DNA of 64,000 nt from 2011-GWA2-47-8b sp964361325 (GCA_964361325.1 CAYHZT010000001.1:7932-71931), one strand, 5' to 3'; counted from the first letter of the stretch, positions 1 to 9,136 are shown. Translations and numbers: made by a program. Notes: generated by a model not told the origin, from the letters alone.

Positions 1-1004
1 ATACGGAAGTTTTGCAGTATTTTCCGCACGTAGAGGATGACATCAGTTTCTTGGAAGAGATTTACGATAAACTCGAAGAATCAAACATCAAAGTAATCGA
101 AACTAATCAGCTGATTGAACTTCCAAAAGAAGAAATCAGCGAAAAAGAATTAGAAGAGGCGACTTTGAGCGACAATTTGCCGGATGCGGTGCAGATGTAC
201 TTGAAAGAAATCGGACGCACTCCCTTGCTTAACACCGAAGGCGAGAGAGAACTGGCAAAACGAATCGAGAAAGGCGACCAGGAAGCGCGGCGCAAATTTA
301 TTAAGGCAAACCTGCGTCTCGTGGTTTCCATCGCCAAGCGTTATGTTAACCGTACGCCGAATTTAAGTATTTTGGATTTAGTTCAAGAAGGTAATATCGG
401 TTTATCGCGCGCGGTGGACAAATTTGATTATCGCCGCGGTTTTAAATTTTCCACTTATGCCACTTGGTGGATTCGTCAGGCGATTACCCGCGCGTTAGCC
501 GACCAGTCGCGCACCATCCGCATTCCCGTGCATATGGTGGAGACTATTTCCAAATATACGCAAGCCAAACGTCGTCTTTTGCAAGAATTGGGACGCGAGC
601 CTCTCGCGGAAGAAATCGCCATTGAAATGAACATACCGGTGGAAAAAATCCATCACATTCAAAAAATTTCTCAAGACGTGGTGTCTTTAGAATCTCCCGT
701 CGGAGACGAGGATGAAGATTCCACGTTGTCGGAATTTATTCCTGATGAACGCAATTTAACGCCTTCACAAATCGCCTCGCAAACTTTACTGCGCGATAAA
801 ATACACGAGATTTTAGTTGATCTTACGCCTCGCGAGCAGAAGATTTTGAGTATGCGTTTTGGACTGGAAGATGGCGTTACTCATACCTTGGAAGAGGTTG
901 GCAAGGAATTCGGGGTTACCCGCGAACGCATTCGTCAAATTGAGGCAAAAGCCCTGGCCCGCATAAAAGGGCATGAAAAATCCTTTACCTTAGAGGGGTA
1001 TTAG
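1..1004 (+). CDS. rpoD: RNA polymerase primary sigma factor RpoD (5' partial)
   Basis: Primary sigma factor that directs core RNA polymerase to -10/-35 promoters. The reading frame is open to the window edge, and the TTG at 12 is probably an internal Leu codon, so the true start lies upstream. The first ~45 visible residues resemble the end of region 1.1. Region 2 is clear ([20 protein letters not shown], then [13 protein letters not shown], the -10 reading helix), followed by region 3, and region 4.2 has the helix-turn-helix [14 protein letters not shown] near the C-terminus. The TTGACA/TATAAT-like promoters seen throughout the window fit this factor. Identity is very secure; only the N-terminus is missing. 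Confidence 0.96.
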   Translation, partial: TEVLQYFPHVEDDISFLEEIYDKLEESNIKVIETNQLIELPKEEISEKELEEATLSDNLPDAVQMYLKEIGRTPLLNTEGERELAKRIEKGDQEARRKFIKANLRLVVSIAKRYVNRTPNLSILDLVQEGNIGLSRAVDKFDYRRGFKFSTYATWWIRQAITRALADQSRTIRIPVHMVETISKYTQAKRRLLQELGREPLAEEIAIEMNIPVEKIHHIQKISQDVVSLESPVGDEDEDSTLSEFIPDERNLTPSQIASQTLLRDKIHEILVDLTPREQKILSMRFGLEDGVTHTLEEVGKEFGVTRERIRQIEAKALARIKGHEKSFTLEGY

Positions 1005-1056
1005 GGCCTGGGGACGGGGTGCTTCCCAAGTTAGTCTTAATATGCTATCTTCCAGT

Positions 1057-1079
1057 AAAGGTGTTAAACGCCTTTTTTT
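1057..1079 (+). terminator. Probable rpoD terminator
   Basis: Short hairpin (AAAGGTGT paired with ACGCCTTT) running into a T7 tract, 53 nt after the rpoD stop and ending just before the next GTG start. Confidence 0.6.
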
Positions 1080-1082
1080 CTT

Positions 1083-2492
1083 GTGAAAAAGACCAATTTG
1101 CTGTTTTCAGCGTTAATATCGCTGGTTTTAATATCCCCCTCAAACCTTGTTTTCGCGCAGAGGGCGGTGGATTTAGGCACGGAAAGTTCCGGTCTTTTGC
1201 CGTCTAATCCGTTCTATTTTCTTAAGGAGTTCGGCCGGGGAGTACATAAGTTTTTTATCGGTAATCCGATTCGCAAAGCCGAGTTAGAACTTAATATTCT
1301 TAATGAAAAAGCCGCCGAGCTCAAAAAGCTGCAAGAAATTACGCCTGATAACATGGGGGCACTTTCTCGGGCCCTTGCTAATTATCAAGCGGCTGCCGAG
1401 CAATATAAAATCCGTCTAGAAAGTCTGGCGGGACAGGGGACTAATCCTAATCTTGACCGCTTACTGACACAGCTTATTGAGCGTGGTTTAAAACATCAGC
1501 AATTATTTGACGAGCTGCGCGCTCAATTCTCTTTGGAACAAACGTTCTTGGAAAATCTTGGCAACGTGGAAAGGGCATTGATAGAAATGTTGGCGGTGGT
1601 TGCTCAAAGACTGGATACGCCCGAAAAATTTCGTAGCCGTTTGGAATCCGCGGTCGCCGAGCAAGGGGATGTTTTTCAAGAATTAAGAGCGGCCGAATTC
1701 GTGGATCGGCTGGAGGAAAAGCTGTCCGGCGCGGCAAGGGAGGAAGTCGCTGCCTTAAAAGAAGATTTGTTAATAGCTTTTAGCGGTCGTTTGGAAGGCC
1801 TGCAGTTAAGTAACACGGCGGATATCGAAGCGTTGCAACAAGTTCCCGGCGATCGTTTGCGAATTTTAAAACTTTTAGATGAAGTTCGCGAGTTGGTGCT
1901 GGATCCGGAATTAAAGAGCGAGCTTAATATCGCACGCCAGTCTTTATTGGAAAAAGTTGAAGAAAATAACGGCATAGGCGAACCGGAGGCGGCGCAATCC
2001 ATAAACTTTGCCAAGGAACTGCTTGTCGAGGTTGAAAAAAAGATTGCTGAAAATCCGGTCACCGCTTCATCGGCCATTAAACAATTAGTAGAACGAGTTA
2101 AGTTTAATATTTCTCAAGCGGAAATTTTTTATGACCAGGAAAATTACGGCAGCGCTTTCGGCCAAGCTACTGCGGCTTCGGCGGCCGCCAAAAACGCCTT
2201 ATTGCAATTAGTCTATAATCCCAACGACCGCGTCCAGGACGTGGATTCCTTGAAACGCACATATGACCAACTCATTGTTAAAGTTAACGAGGCGGGATTA
2301 ACCGCGGAAAAAAATCCTAAGCTTTTTGGGCTATTAAACGAAGCGGAAAAAAAGATTGTGGCAGTCGCCCGGCTGATTGAAGGCAAGGCTAAGCCGGAAG
2401 CTATCGTTAATGCCCTCCGGAATGTTAAAATTCTGTTGGCCGCTATTGAACAATATATCGCGACCGCCAATGCAGTCCGAGGAAATCCGTAA
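1083..2492 (+). CDS. Secreted DUF5667-like helical protein
   Basis: Exported protein of unknown function, 469 aa, starting at GTG 1083. Residues 1-25 form a signal peptide (KK, hydrophobic core, then VFAQ). After it comes a segment with the pattern LLPSNPFYFLKEFGRGV followed by an F-IGNPIRKAELEL-type helix, which resembles the DUF5667 domain (LPGxPLYxLK...) common in secreted Patescibacteria and actinobacterial proteins. The rest is almost wholly charged helix with many Leu, Glu, Lys and Ala, probably an extended helical bundle or coiled coil outside the membrane. The 3' end overlaps alaS by 23 nt, so the two are probably cotranscribed. The family assignment is from memory of the motif. Confidence 0.7.
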   Translation: MKKTNLLFSALISLVLISPSNLVFAQRAVDLGTESSGLLPSNPFYFLKEFGRGVHKFFIGNPIRKAELELNILNEKAAELKKLQEITPDNMGALSRALANYQAAAEQYKIRLESLAGQGTNPNLDRLLTQLIERGLKHQQLFDELRAQFSLEQTFLENLGNVERALIEMLAVVAQRLDTPEKFRSRLESAVAEQGDVFQELRAAEFVDRLEEKLSGAAREEVAALKEDLLIAFSGRLEGLQLSNTADIEALQQVPGDRLRILKLLDEVRELVLDPELKSELNIARQSLLEKVEENNGIGEPEAAQSINFAKELLVEVEKKIAENPVTASSAIKQLVERVKFNISQAEIFYDQENYGSAFGQATAASAAAKNALLQLVYNPNDRVQDVDSLKRTYDQLIVKVNEAGLTAEKNPKLFGLLNEAEKKIVAVARLIEGKAKPEAIVNALRNVKILLAAIEQYIATANAVRGNP

Positions 2493-4251
2493 AAGTTTTT
2501 TAGAATTTTTTCACGCCAAGGGACACGCGGTTGTCCCTTCGTCGTCTTTGGTACCCGATGACCCGTCGGTGCTTTTAACTACCGCCGGTATGCAGCAATT
2601 TAAAAAATATTTTACCGGGGAAATGGACGCGAAAAGAGATTACGGAAGTGCCAGCGCGGTTTCAATACAAAAATGTTTCCGCACTTCTGACATAGATGAA
2701 GTGGGGGACAAAACCCACCTTACGTTTTTTGAAATGTTGGGAAATTTTTCGTTCGGCGGTTACTTAAAAAAAGAAGCCATTCATTACGCTTACGAATATC
2801 TGACAAAGGCACTGGGCATTAATCCCGAGCGCATTACCGTAACGGTTTTTGCCGGCGAGGATGGCGGCCCTTCGACAGGCTCAGGGCAAACAATTCCTTT
2901 TGACAAGGAATCGTTTGATATTTGGCATAAAGAAATAGGCTTGCCTGTTTCCCGAATTTCCAAACATGATCGCCAAGATAATTTTTGGGGGCCAACCGGC
3001 AATGAAGGTCCTTGCGGACCAACCACAGAGATTTACGTTGATGGCGTTGAAGTCTGGAATTTGGTTTTTAACCAGTATTACCAAAGTAAAGATCCTTCGG
3101 CAGGCTCAGGACAGGCAAAACTTGAAAAATTAAAAACTCCCGGAGTAGATACCGGTATGGGATTTGAGCGTCTAACGGCAATGCTCCAGGGAGTGGAAGA
3201 TGTCTTTGCCACCGATTTATTTGAGCCGCTGATCAAGAAAATAAATGAAACCGCGCCGCATCTTAAAGACCGCGAAGTGAGAATTATTGCCGACCATTTG
3301 CGATCTTCCGTGTTTTTAGCGGCTGACGGAGTGCGTCCTTCGAATAAAGAAGCGGGATACATTCTACGCAGACTTTTACGTCGAGTGCTCGCGTATCAGG
3401 TTTTATACGACATTCACGGCGATCTTTTGTCGGACGCCACAAAAATTGTTAAAGAAAAATTCGGAAAGTTTTACCCCGAAGTCGCAAGTCCGATAATTTT
3501 AGAAATTCTGGAAACCGAAAGGGATAAGTTTCAAAAGGCAATTGCGCTGGGCATAAAAGAGCTTCCAAAATATAAAACTATCACCGCCAAAGACGCCTTT
3601 TATTTGTATGAGACTTTTGGTTTGCCGCGGGAGTTAATCGTGGAATTAGTGCCTGCCGCGGCCAAAAATTTAGACAAAAATGATTTTGAAGCGGAATTTT
3701 CCAAGCATCAAGAGATTTCCCGCGCGGGTTTGGAAAAAAAGTTTGGCGGCCACGGCTTGCTTTTAGATACCGGCGAATTGAAAGCCAAAGACGAAATTGA
3801 ACTTCAGAAAGTTGTGCGTCTTCATACTGCCACACATCTTTTACAAGCGGCGTTGCGCAAGGTTTTAGGAAATGAAGTTCAGCAGAAAGGCTCTGACATT
3901 ACCGCCGAGCGCACCCGTTTTGATTTTGCGTTTTCACGCAAATTGACCGCTGAAGAAATTAAAAAAGTAGAGATTTTAGTGAATGAAGCGATAGAAAAGG
4001 ACCTACCGGTGCAATTTAAGGAAATGTCAAAAAGCGAAGCCGTCAAAACCGGCGCGCTGTACTTTTTCAAGGAAAAATATCCGGACAAAGTAAAAGTTTA
4101 TTATGCCGGGCGGTCATTGGAGGACGCGTTTTCTAAAGAATTTTGTGGCGGCCCCCATGTTTCCAACACACTGGTGATAGGCAAGTTTAAAATAACAAAA
4201 GAAGAGGCGGTCGGCTCGGGCGTCCGTCGAATCCGCGCAACCGTTGAATAA
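2470..4251 (+). CDS. alaS: Alanyl-tRNA synthetase, lacking the C-Ala domain
   Basis: Charges tRNA-Ala. Start chosen at ATG 2470 (MQSEEIRKSFLEFF, the usual bacterial AlaRS N-terminus) rather than the longer frame; it overlaps the upstream gene by 23 nt. The class II catalytic domain is followed by the editing domain, with the zinc/active-site motifs HTATH (about residue 452) and CGGPH (about 559). The protein ends there at 593 aa, against ~875 in E. coli, so the C-terminal oligomerisation/C-Ala region is absent. Two in-frame insertions encoding PSTGSGQT (about residue 134) and PSAGSGQA (about 209) coincide with copies of a dispersed DNA repeat. Function is secure. Confidence 0.96.
   Translation: MQSEEIRKSFLEFFHAKGHAVVPSSSLVPDDPSVLLTTAGMQQFKKYFTGEMDAKRDYGSASAVSIQKCFRTSDIDEVGDKTHLTFFEMLGNFSFGGYLKKEAIHYAYEYLTKALGINPERITVTVFAGEDGGPSTGSGQTIPFDKESFDIWHKEIGLPVSRISKHDRQDNFWGPTGNEGPCGPTTEIYVDGVEVWNLVFNQYYQSKDPSAGSGQAKLEKLKTPGVDTGMGFERLTAMLQGVEDVFATDLFEPLIKKINETAPHLKDREVRIIADHLRSSVFLAADGVRPSNKEAGYILRRLLRRVLAYQVLYDIHGDLLSDATKIVKEKFGKFYPEVASPIILEILETERDKFQKAIALGIKELPKYKTITAKDAFYLYETFGLPRELIVELVPAAAKNLDKNDFEAEFSKHQEISRAGLEKKFGGHGLLLDTGELKAKDEIELQKVVRLHTATHLLQAALRKVLGNEVQQKGSDITAERTRFDFAFSRKLTAEEIKKVEILVNEAIEKDLPVQFKEMSKSEAVKTGALYFFKEKYPDKVKVYYAGRSLEDAFSKEFCGGPHVSNTLVIGKFKITKEEAVGSGVRRIRATVE
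2868..2888 (+). repeat. Short dispersed repeat, in-frame copy 1 in alaS
   Basis: CCCTTCGACAGGCTCAGGGC core, matching copies at 3094, 40050 and, more weakly, 5551 and 60464. Read in frame it gives PSTGSGQ. Confidence 0.75.
3094..3113 (+). repeat. Short dispersed repeat, in-frame copy 2 in alaS
   Basis: CCTTCGGCAGGCTCAGGACA, the same frame and peptide type (PSAGSGQ) as the copy at 2868. Confidence 0.75.
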
Positions 4252-4264
4252 TATTTATTTTTGT

Positions 4265-4293
4265 TTTAACTTATAGGCGTTCTTTGATATTGT
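4265..4293 (+). promoter_or_regulatory. Candidate thiolase promoter
   Basis: TTTAAC, 17 nt spacer, TATTGT with an upstream TG (extended -10). Predicted start near 4300 gives a ~50 nt leader. Confidence 0.4.
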
Positions 4294-4306
4294 GTCAGGC
4301 CTACTT

Positions 4307-4321
4307 CTGCCTGTCGGTAGG
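4307..4321 (+). repeat. CTGCCTGTCG-type short repeat
   Basis: CTGCCTGTCGGTAGG in the thiolase leader. The inverse of this 15-mer recurs with one mismatch at 53025-53039 inside the khpA tail. Confidence 0.4.
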
Positions 4322-4349
4322 TGGAGTTTTACACTAAAGGAGGTGGTCC

Positions 4350-5549
4350 ATGGTCTATAAGAGAATTTTTCTTGCCGGTACTTGTCGTACGCCGATTGGC
4401 ATGGCGCCGCGTGGAAATCTCAAAGATATTCCGGCGCATACACTGCTTTCTTTGTGTTTCCAGGAAACTTTGAAACGAGTTGGTATTGCGCCGGAAGCGA
4501 TTGACGAGGTAATCGCTGGCAATATCGCCCAATCTTCAGAAGCGCCGAATATTGCAAGGGTGTCCGCGCTTTTGGCTCATATTCCCGAATACGCGCCGGC
4601 ATTTACAGTCCAAAGAAATTGCGGTTCCGGTCTGCAGGCAGTCGTATCCGCCGCGCAGATGATTAAATTAGGAGAGGCGAGCGTGGTAATGGCTGGCGGC
4701 GCAGAAAGTATGTCCAACATTCCATTTATTCTAAAAAAAATGCGTAATGGTGTTCGTTACTTTCCTGGGCAAGCAATGCAAAATTTAGTGGACACGTTGG
4801 ACGAGGGCCTTACCGACCCAATTACTCATGAATTAATGGGTATGACGGCCGAAAACGTTGCCGCCAAATATGAAATTAGCCGCGCTGACCAGGATGAGTT
4901 CGCGGCGGAATCCCACAAAAAAGCTTTTCGGGCAGTTCGTTCCGGAAAATTCCGTTCGCAAATCGTTGCCGTAAAAAATTCCAAAGAAAGCATTTCCGAA
5001 GACGAGGGAATCAATCCAGCGATGACTAAGCAGATGCTGTCTCTTGCGCCGACTATTTTCAAGAATAACGGTACGGTTACGCCATTCAATAGTTGTCCGC
5101 TTTCGGATGGCGCGTCATCGCTTTTGGTGATGGACGAAGAAGCTGTAGCGAATTGGAGAGTAAAACCGGAAGCGGAAGTATTGAGCTATGCTTTTACCGG
5201 CGTTCACCCGTCGTACATGGGGATGGGGCCGGCGAGTGCGATTCCTTATGCGCTTAGGAGGGTGATGATGTCGAAAATAATGGAAATCAACGCGATTGAT
5301 GTCTTTGAAATCAACGAAGCGTTTGCCGCGCAGGCGCTTGCCTGCCAGCGTCAATTGAAGATTCCTCCGGACAAGCTGAATCCTTGGGGAGGCGCTATCG
5401 CTCTCGGCCATCCGGTCGGGGCAACGGGCGCGATGCTGATTACTAAAATCATCGCGATTCTCAAGGATACGAAGAAAGAATATGGCGTTATCTCTATGTG
5501 TATTGGCGGCGGCCAAGGAGGCGCTTTGGTTCTTCGTAATATGCAGTAA
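4350..5549 (+). CDS. Acetyl-CoA C-acyltransferase (thiolase)
   Basis: Thiolase family enzyme, 399 aa, the usual length, that joins or splits acyl-CoA units (for example 2 acetyl-CoA to acetoacetyl-CoA). The nucleophilic Cys is in QRNCGSGLQA (about residue 91), the histidine motif is GHPVGATGA and the second Cys loop is CIGGGQGGA, so the active site is complete. It starts at ATG 4350 after a very strong Shine-Dalgarno (AAAGGAGGTGG, 4336-4346) and ends in a strong terminator, so it is monocistronic. No other fatty-acid, beta-oxidation or mevalonate gene is in the window, so the physiological substrate cannot be inferred. The strong SD and isolated position suggest an accessory, possibly acquired, gene. 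Confidence 0.93.
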   Translation: MVYKRIFLAGTCRTPIGMAPRGNLKDIPAHTLLSLCFQETLKRVGIAPEAIDEVIAGNIAQSSEAPNIARVSALLAHIPEYAPAFTVQRNCGSGLQAVVSAAQMIKLGEASVVMAGGAESMSNIPFILKKMRNGVRYFPGQAMQNLVDTLDEGLTDPITHELMGMTAENVAAKYEISRADQDEFAAESHKKAFRAVRSGKFRSQIVAVKNSKESISEDEGINPAMTKQMLSLAPTIFKNNGTVTPFNSCPLSDGASSLLVMDEEAVANWRVKPEAEVLSYAFTGVHPSYMGMGPASAIPYALRRVMMSKIMEINAIDVFEINEAFAAQALACQRQLKIPPDKLNPWGGAIALGHPVGATGAMLITKIIAILKDTKKEYGVISMCIGGGQGGALVLRNMQ

Positions 5550-5550
5550 T

Positions 5551-5567
5551 CCTTCGATAAGTTCAGG
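5551..5567 (+). repeat. Degenerate dispersed repeat copy
   Basis: CCTTCGATAAGTTCAGG directly after the thiolase stop, a diverged copy of the repeat found in alaS and gatB. Confidence 0.5.
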
Positions 5568-5578
5568 ATAAAACAAAC

Positions 5579-5610
5579 GGCCCCCGCGTTCATTAATGAG
5601 CGCGGGGGCC
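5579..5610 (+). terminator. Thiolase terminator
   Basis: Ten-pair GC-rich stem (GGCCCCCGCG / CGCGGGGGCC) with a 12 nt loop; the following T tract is weak. Confidence 0.75.
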
Positions 5611-5620
5611 TTCTAATTTA

Positions 5621-5629
5621 TGGTATAAT
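5621..5629 (+). promoter_or_regulatory. Extended -10 promoter giving a leaderless start at 5637
   Basis: TGGTATAAT; the -10 ends 7 nt before the GTG start, so transcription should begin at or next to the start codon. No clear -35. Confidence 0.6.
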
Positions 5630-5636
5630 AAAGTTA

Positions 5637-6809
5637 GTGATAGTCAAGTATTTAAAGACATTACTATCGTTGTTTCGTAATAAGAACGATAGGTTTTTAG
5701 TACTGGAAATACTGGAAAACAATAATAGGGGCGCCTCTATCAGAGCTGATTTTACCAATAAAACAATCTCTGTTTCAAAAATAGTTTCCCACCCGTCTTT
5801 AAAGAAAATTCTTAAAAAATTCGGACGACTGGCAAAATATAAAATTATTCTCGGATTGGATTCGCATCTCGCCACCACTATTTATTCGTCGGTAGTTTTA
5901 GTTCGTGATCGCTATAAAGAATTAATCGACGAACCGGAATTGGACAATTTAATTTCCCAAGCCATTTGGAAATTTTTTGATCGTCAGCGGAGCAAGGTAG
6001 CGGCCAAAATGAATGTTACCGACCTGGATATCGTTTTGACCGATGTGCGTATCCGGGGCGTAAAACTTGATAGCCACAAAGTAGTAAACCCGATTGGTTT
6101 TAAGGCCAAAACCGTGGAAATCCAATTCAGCCAAACTTTTTTACTGCGGGATTTTATAAATTCCGTAAAAGATTATTTGCCGCTGAATTTAATATCTTTA
6201 GTCAGCGAAAACGGTACGGCCTGGGCAAGCGTGATAGCGAAATCTAACCTGACTGACAATTTTCTTCTTGCTAATCTTTATGGGAGTAAAACTCTGATGT
6301 TTTTGACCGACGGCATTCAAAATGCTTATTGCGAACGTTTTAATTGGGGAGAAGAAAACCTACACCGATCGCTGGCGGCCGATTTGGCGATTACGCCTGG
6401 GGTGGCAAAACTGATTATCGGAAAGTGCACGGCCGAGCAAACCTCTCCGACATTCCGCAAGCGGTTGGAAAACTTATTTATAAAAGAATTAGAAGTGCTG
6501 GCCGGAGGAATCAACACGGCCCTGAAAAAAACCGACACAAAATTAGTATATTTAAACACATTTTTTGATTTGCCCGCCATATTTTCCAGCGCTTTTAAGA
6601 ATCAATTTGAACGTTCGGTGTCTTTGCAGCCAATTTCAATAGACTTGATTAGTCAAAATTTTGGTTTTGATATAAAATTTAAAAACAGCGCTGACTCTAA
6701 GAGTTCATCCGGCCTTTTAGTGTCGCTTATGGAATGGTATTTGGCGCCTCAAGATGATCGGATGAGTCAATTGGCAAAACGCCGCGTGCGTTGGTTATCG
6801 CCGTTGTAA
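5637..6809 (+). CDS. Divergent FtsA/PilM-like actin-fold protein
   Basis: 390 aa protein of uncertain role. The segment around residues 120-165 (ending VVNPIGFKAKTVEIQFSQTF) resembles the SHS2 domain of FtsA, where the family reads KNPxGxxGxRLEV. A second half with a GVAKLIIGK segment is compatible with the rest of an actin-like ATPase fold. It starts at GTG 5637 directly behind a -10 box. The next gene follows 3 nt later and encodes a single-pass membrane protein, so the pair probably works together at the membrane. The classical ATPase phosphate motifs are not obvious, so nucleotide binding is uncertain. It could equally be a PilM-like scaffold. Confidence 0.5.
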   Translation: MIVKYLKTLLSLFRNKNDRFLVLEILENNNRGASIRADFTNKTISVSKIVSHPSLKKILKKFGRLAKYKIILGLDSHLATTIYSSVVLVRDRYKELIDEPELDNLISQAIWKFFDRQRSKVAAKMNVTDLDIVLTDVRIRGVKLDSHKVVNPIGFKAKTVEIQFSQTFLLRDFINSVKDYLPLNLISLVSENGTAWASVIAKSNLTDNFLLANLYGSKTLMFLTDGIQNAYCERFNWGEENLHRSLAADLAITPGVAKLIIGKCTAEQTSPTFRKRLENLFIKELEVLAGGINTALKKTDTKLVYLNTFFDLPAIFSSAFKNQFERSVSLQPISIDLISQNFGFDIKFKNSADSKSSSGLLVSLMEWYLAPQDDRMSQLAKRRVRWLSPL

Positions 6810-6812
6810 ATT

Positions 6813-8372
6813 ATGACTTCTAAAAATTTACCATATAGAATAAAAAAAATAGCCGTAGGAAAAAGCGATGAAGTGGCATTGGTGGTGGAAAAAATTATTG
6901 ATTCCGATGCTAAGGAAATCGTTTTAAGCATACCGCGATTTTCCCGGCTGGCTGAGTCGCTCGCTAATTTTCATCTGATCAGTCGCGAGAGTAAATTATT
7001 GCGAAAAAAAATTATTATTGAATCGGTGGACGACAAGGTAGTCGAACTCGCGAATCTGGCTGGAATAGAATCGCTAAATCCGATTTTGTCCCGATCTCGC
7101 CGCCAATTTTATGATATTGTTTCCGCTCGTCAGAGCCGCGAAGATGCGGCGGAAGAGGTAATGGAAAAAAAGAGACTAGTGGAATCGGTGAAGCGGAAGC
7201 GTTTAAAATTGCCGCGCCTGCCGTCATTTAATCTGAAATTCGGCGGTAAAAAAATTATTTGGGCGGGCGCTGTTATCGGTATTTTAATTATTCTGGTAAT
7301 TATTGCCCGGGCTTTGCCGAAAGCCGAAATAACTATAGTGACGGTAAAAACGCCTTGGACCTACAATGATTCGGTACTGGCGGAAAAATCAGCTGCTATT
7401 GATTCGGCCATTGTCAGAATCCCTTCTCAAATTTTTAATCAGGAAGGAAAACAGCAGCTCTCTTTCCCTGCCACCGGTAAAAAAACCGTTCAACAAAAAG
7501 CAACCGGTAAAATTACTATTTATAACGCCTACAGTTCCGATCCTCAGCCGTTGGTTGCCGCCACGCGATTTTTAGCGCCTGATGGGAAAATTTTCCGGCT
7601 CACTAAAAGCGTCGTTGTAACCGGCGCGAAAATTTCCGAAGGTAAAATTATTCCTTCAACTATAGAAGCAAGCGTTATCGCCGATAAATCGGGAGAGGAA
7701 TACAATATCGGTTCGGTTAACTATTTCAGCATTCCGGGCTTTCAAGGCACGCCAAAATACCAAGCGTTTTACGGCGAGTCCAAGGGATCTATGACGGGTG
7801 GTTTTATCGGCGAAGTGGCATTTCCGACTGATGCCGATGTTAGGGCTGGTTCGGCGCAGATTTCGGAAAATATTAAAAAAACGCTGACGGATAAAATTGC
7901 CGAGCAGATTCCCAAAGATTTTAAAATTATTGACGGCGCCACCAAATTTAATTTGACCAAGCTGGATGTTTCTACTCAAACGGATGAAAAAAAGAATTAT
8001 TCCGTGGCGGCCGAAGCGCAAACGAGCGTTATCGCTTTCAAGGAAGCTGATCTCTTAGCGGTGTTGGAAACAAGAATCGAGAACGATCTCAAAGAAGACT
8101 ATCTAATTAAAAGTTTTGAGATTGCTTATGGAAAGGCCCGCGCTGATTTTGTCGTTGGCCGTTTGAGCTTTCCGATAAAATTCGATGCCATCATAAGCCG
8201 GACGATAAACGCCGAAGAATTGAAAGAGAAAGTTAAAGGAATGGCCGAACCAGCCTTGCGGTCGCTGATATATGCTTTGCCGGAAGTAAAATCGGCCGAA
8301 ATATCGCTTTGGCCGTTCTGGGTAAGTAGGGTACCGAGCGCTATCGGGCGTATTAAAATTACCGTTGACTAA
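6813..8372 (+). CDS. Membrane-anchored baseplate-J-like protein
   Basis: 519 aa protein, start ATG 6813, probably cotranscribed with the FtsA-like gene 3 nt upstream. Residues 1-145 look cytoplasmic and include a basic stretch (VKRKRLKLPRLP); one transmembrane helix spans about 150-168 (WAGAVIGILIILVIIA). The remainder is extracytoplasmic and beta-rich. Its segments TGKITIYNAYSSDPQPLVA, RFLAPDGKIFRL and GEEYNIGSVNYFSIPGF match the pattern of proteins annotated as baseplate J/gp47-like in Patescibacteria. No other phage-tail gene is nearby, so a phage role is unlikely; a cell-surface scaffold is more plausible. Domain naming is from motif memory. Confidence 0.6.
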   Translation: MTSKNLPYRIKKIAVGKSDEVALVVEKIIDSDAKEIVLSIPRFSRLAESLANFHLISRESKLLRKKIIIESVDDKVVELANLAGIESLNPILSRSRRQFYDIVSARQSREDAAEEVMEKKRLVESVKRKRLKLPRLPSFNLKFGGKKIIWAGAVIGILIILVIIARALPKAEITIVTVKTPWTYNDSVLAEKSAAIDSAIVRIPSQIFNQEGKQQLSFPATGKKTVQQKATGKITIYNAYSSDPQPLVAATRFLAPDGKIFRLTKSVVVTGAKISEGKIIPSTIEASVIADKSGEEYNIGSVNYFSIPGFQGTPKYQAFYGESKGSMTGGFIGEVAFPTDADVRAGSAQISENIKKTLTDKIAEQIPKDFKIIDGATKFNLTKLDVSTQTDEKKNYSVAAEAQTSVIAFKEADLLAVLETRIENDLKEDYLIKSFEIAYGKARADFVVGRLSFPIKFDAIISRTINAEELKEKVKGMAEPALRSLIYALPEVKSAEISLWPFWVSRVPSAIGRIKITVD

Positions 8373-8394
8373 ATAGTGGTTTCCGTGCTATATT
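8365..8394 (+). promoter_or_regulatory. infA ribosomal operon promoter
   Basis: TTGACT, 18 nt, TATATT with an extended TG. It lies in the end of the upstream gene and predicts a start ~6 nt before the infA ATG. Confidence 0.65.
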
Positions 8395-8406
8395 CATTAC
8401 TTATAA

Positions 8407-8622
8407 ATGGCAGATAAGAATGTAAGACGGGTGGAGGGGCGAGTGGAAGAAGCTTTGCCCGGCGCGGCGTTTCGGGTTAAAACCGAAGAAGGTAAAATCG
8501 TGCGCGCTTATTTATCCGGAAAAATGCGTCTCCATTATATAAAAATTTTGCCCGGAGATCGCGTCACTATGGAAATGACTCCTTATGACGAAGCCCGCGG
8601 CAGAATCACTCGTAGATTATGA
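8407..8622 (+). CDS. infA: Translation initiation factor IF-1
   Basis: Small OB-fold factor that binds the ribosomal A site during initiation. At 71 aa it has the family length. The pattern [17 protein letters not shown] near the N-terminus, [19 protein letters not shown] in the middle and GRITRRL at the end are typical. It is the first gene of the ribosomal operon and overlaps rpmJ (ATGA at 8619-8622). The promoter predicts an mRNA with almost no leader. Confidence 0.96.
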   Translation: MADKNVRRVEGRVEEALPGAAFRVKTEEGKIVRAYLSGKMRLHYIKILPGDRVTMEMTPYDEARGRITRRL

Positions 8623-8732
8623 AGGTACGATCATCAGTAAAAGTTATTTGTATAAATTGCAAAATCGTTCGCCGCAAGCGGAGGATTTTTGTGATTTGCA
8701 AAACTCCGAAACATAAACAAAGACAGGGATAA
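8619..8732 (+). CDS. rpmJ: 50S ribosomal protein L36
   Basis: 37 aa zinc-ribbon protein of the large subunit. Translation gives [20 protein letters not shown] at the start, with the zinc ligands C11, C14, C27 and H32 all present (C-type L36). It sits in the usual infA-rpmJ-rpsM order, its ATG overlapping the infA stop and one base separating it from rpsM, so it is translationally coupled on both sides. Confidence 0.95.
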   Translation: MKVRSSVKVICINCKIVRRKRRIFVICKTPKHKQRQG

Positions 8733-8733
8733 T

Positions 8734-9117
8734 ATGAGAATTTTTGGCGTCAACATACCGGATAACAAGCGCATTGATATTGCGCTTTCTTACCTTTATG
8801 GCGTAGGGCGGCCGTTGGCGGATCGGATTTTACAAAGTACTAAAGTAGACGCGAATAAACGCGCCAAAACTTTGACTCCGGAAGAAGTCAACCGAATTCA
8901 GGGTTTTATAGAAAAAAATTTCAAAGTGGAGGGAGAATTGCGCCAAATTATTAAGCAAAACATTAATATGCTTAAAGATTTGCAATCATATCGCGGCAGC
9001 CGGCATGCGCACCATTTACCGGTTCGTGGACAAAGGACAAAAACTAATTCACGCACCGTTCGCGGTAATACCCGCAAGACTGCCGGTAGCGGAAAACGTA
9101 AAGTTGAGCTGAAATAA
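8734..9117 (+). CDS. rpsM: 30S ribosomal protein S13
   Basis: Small-subunit head protein contacting the P-site tRNA and the B1 bridges; 127 aa, full length. It shows the H2TH region (ALSYLYGVGRPLADRIL), the motif YRGSRHAHHLPVRGQRTKTN and the basic tail ending RKTAGSGKRKVELK. The TRGQRTK-type signature fits S13 well. Third gene of the infA operon. Confidence 0.97.
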   Translation: MRIFGVNIPDNKRIDIALSYLYGVGRPLADRILQSTKVDANKRAKTLTPEEVNRIQGFIEKNFKVEGELRQIIKQNINMLKDLQSYRGSRHAHHLPVRGQRTKTNSRTVRGNTRKTAGSGKRKVELK

Positions 9118-9136
9118 CACGCAATAATAAACAATC

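Noticed and set aside
2377..2469. Longer AlaRS start at 2377
   Set aside because: The added residues are the shifted reading of the upstream gene; AlaRS family proteins begin at MQSEEIRKSF-type sequence.
5637..8372. Prophage remnant suggested by the baseplate-J-like domain
   Set aside because: No other tail, capsid, terminase or integrase genes nearby, and the protein has a membrane anchor; such proteins are usual in these bacteria.
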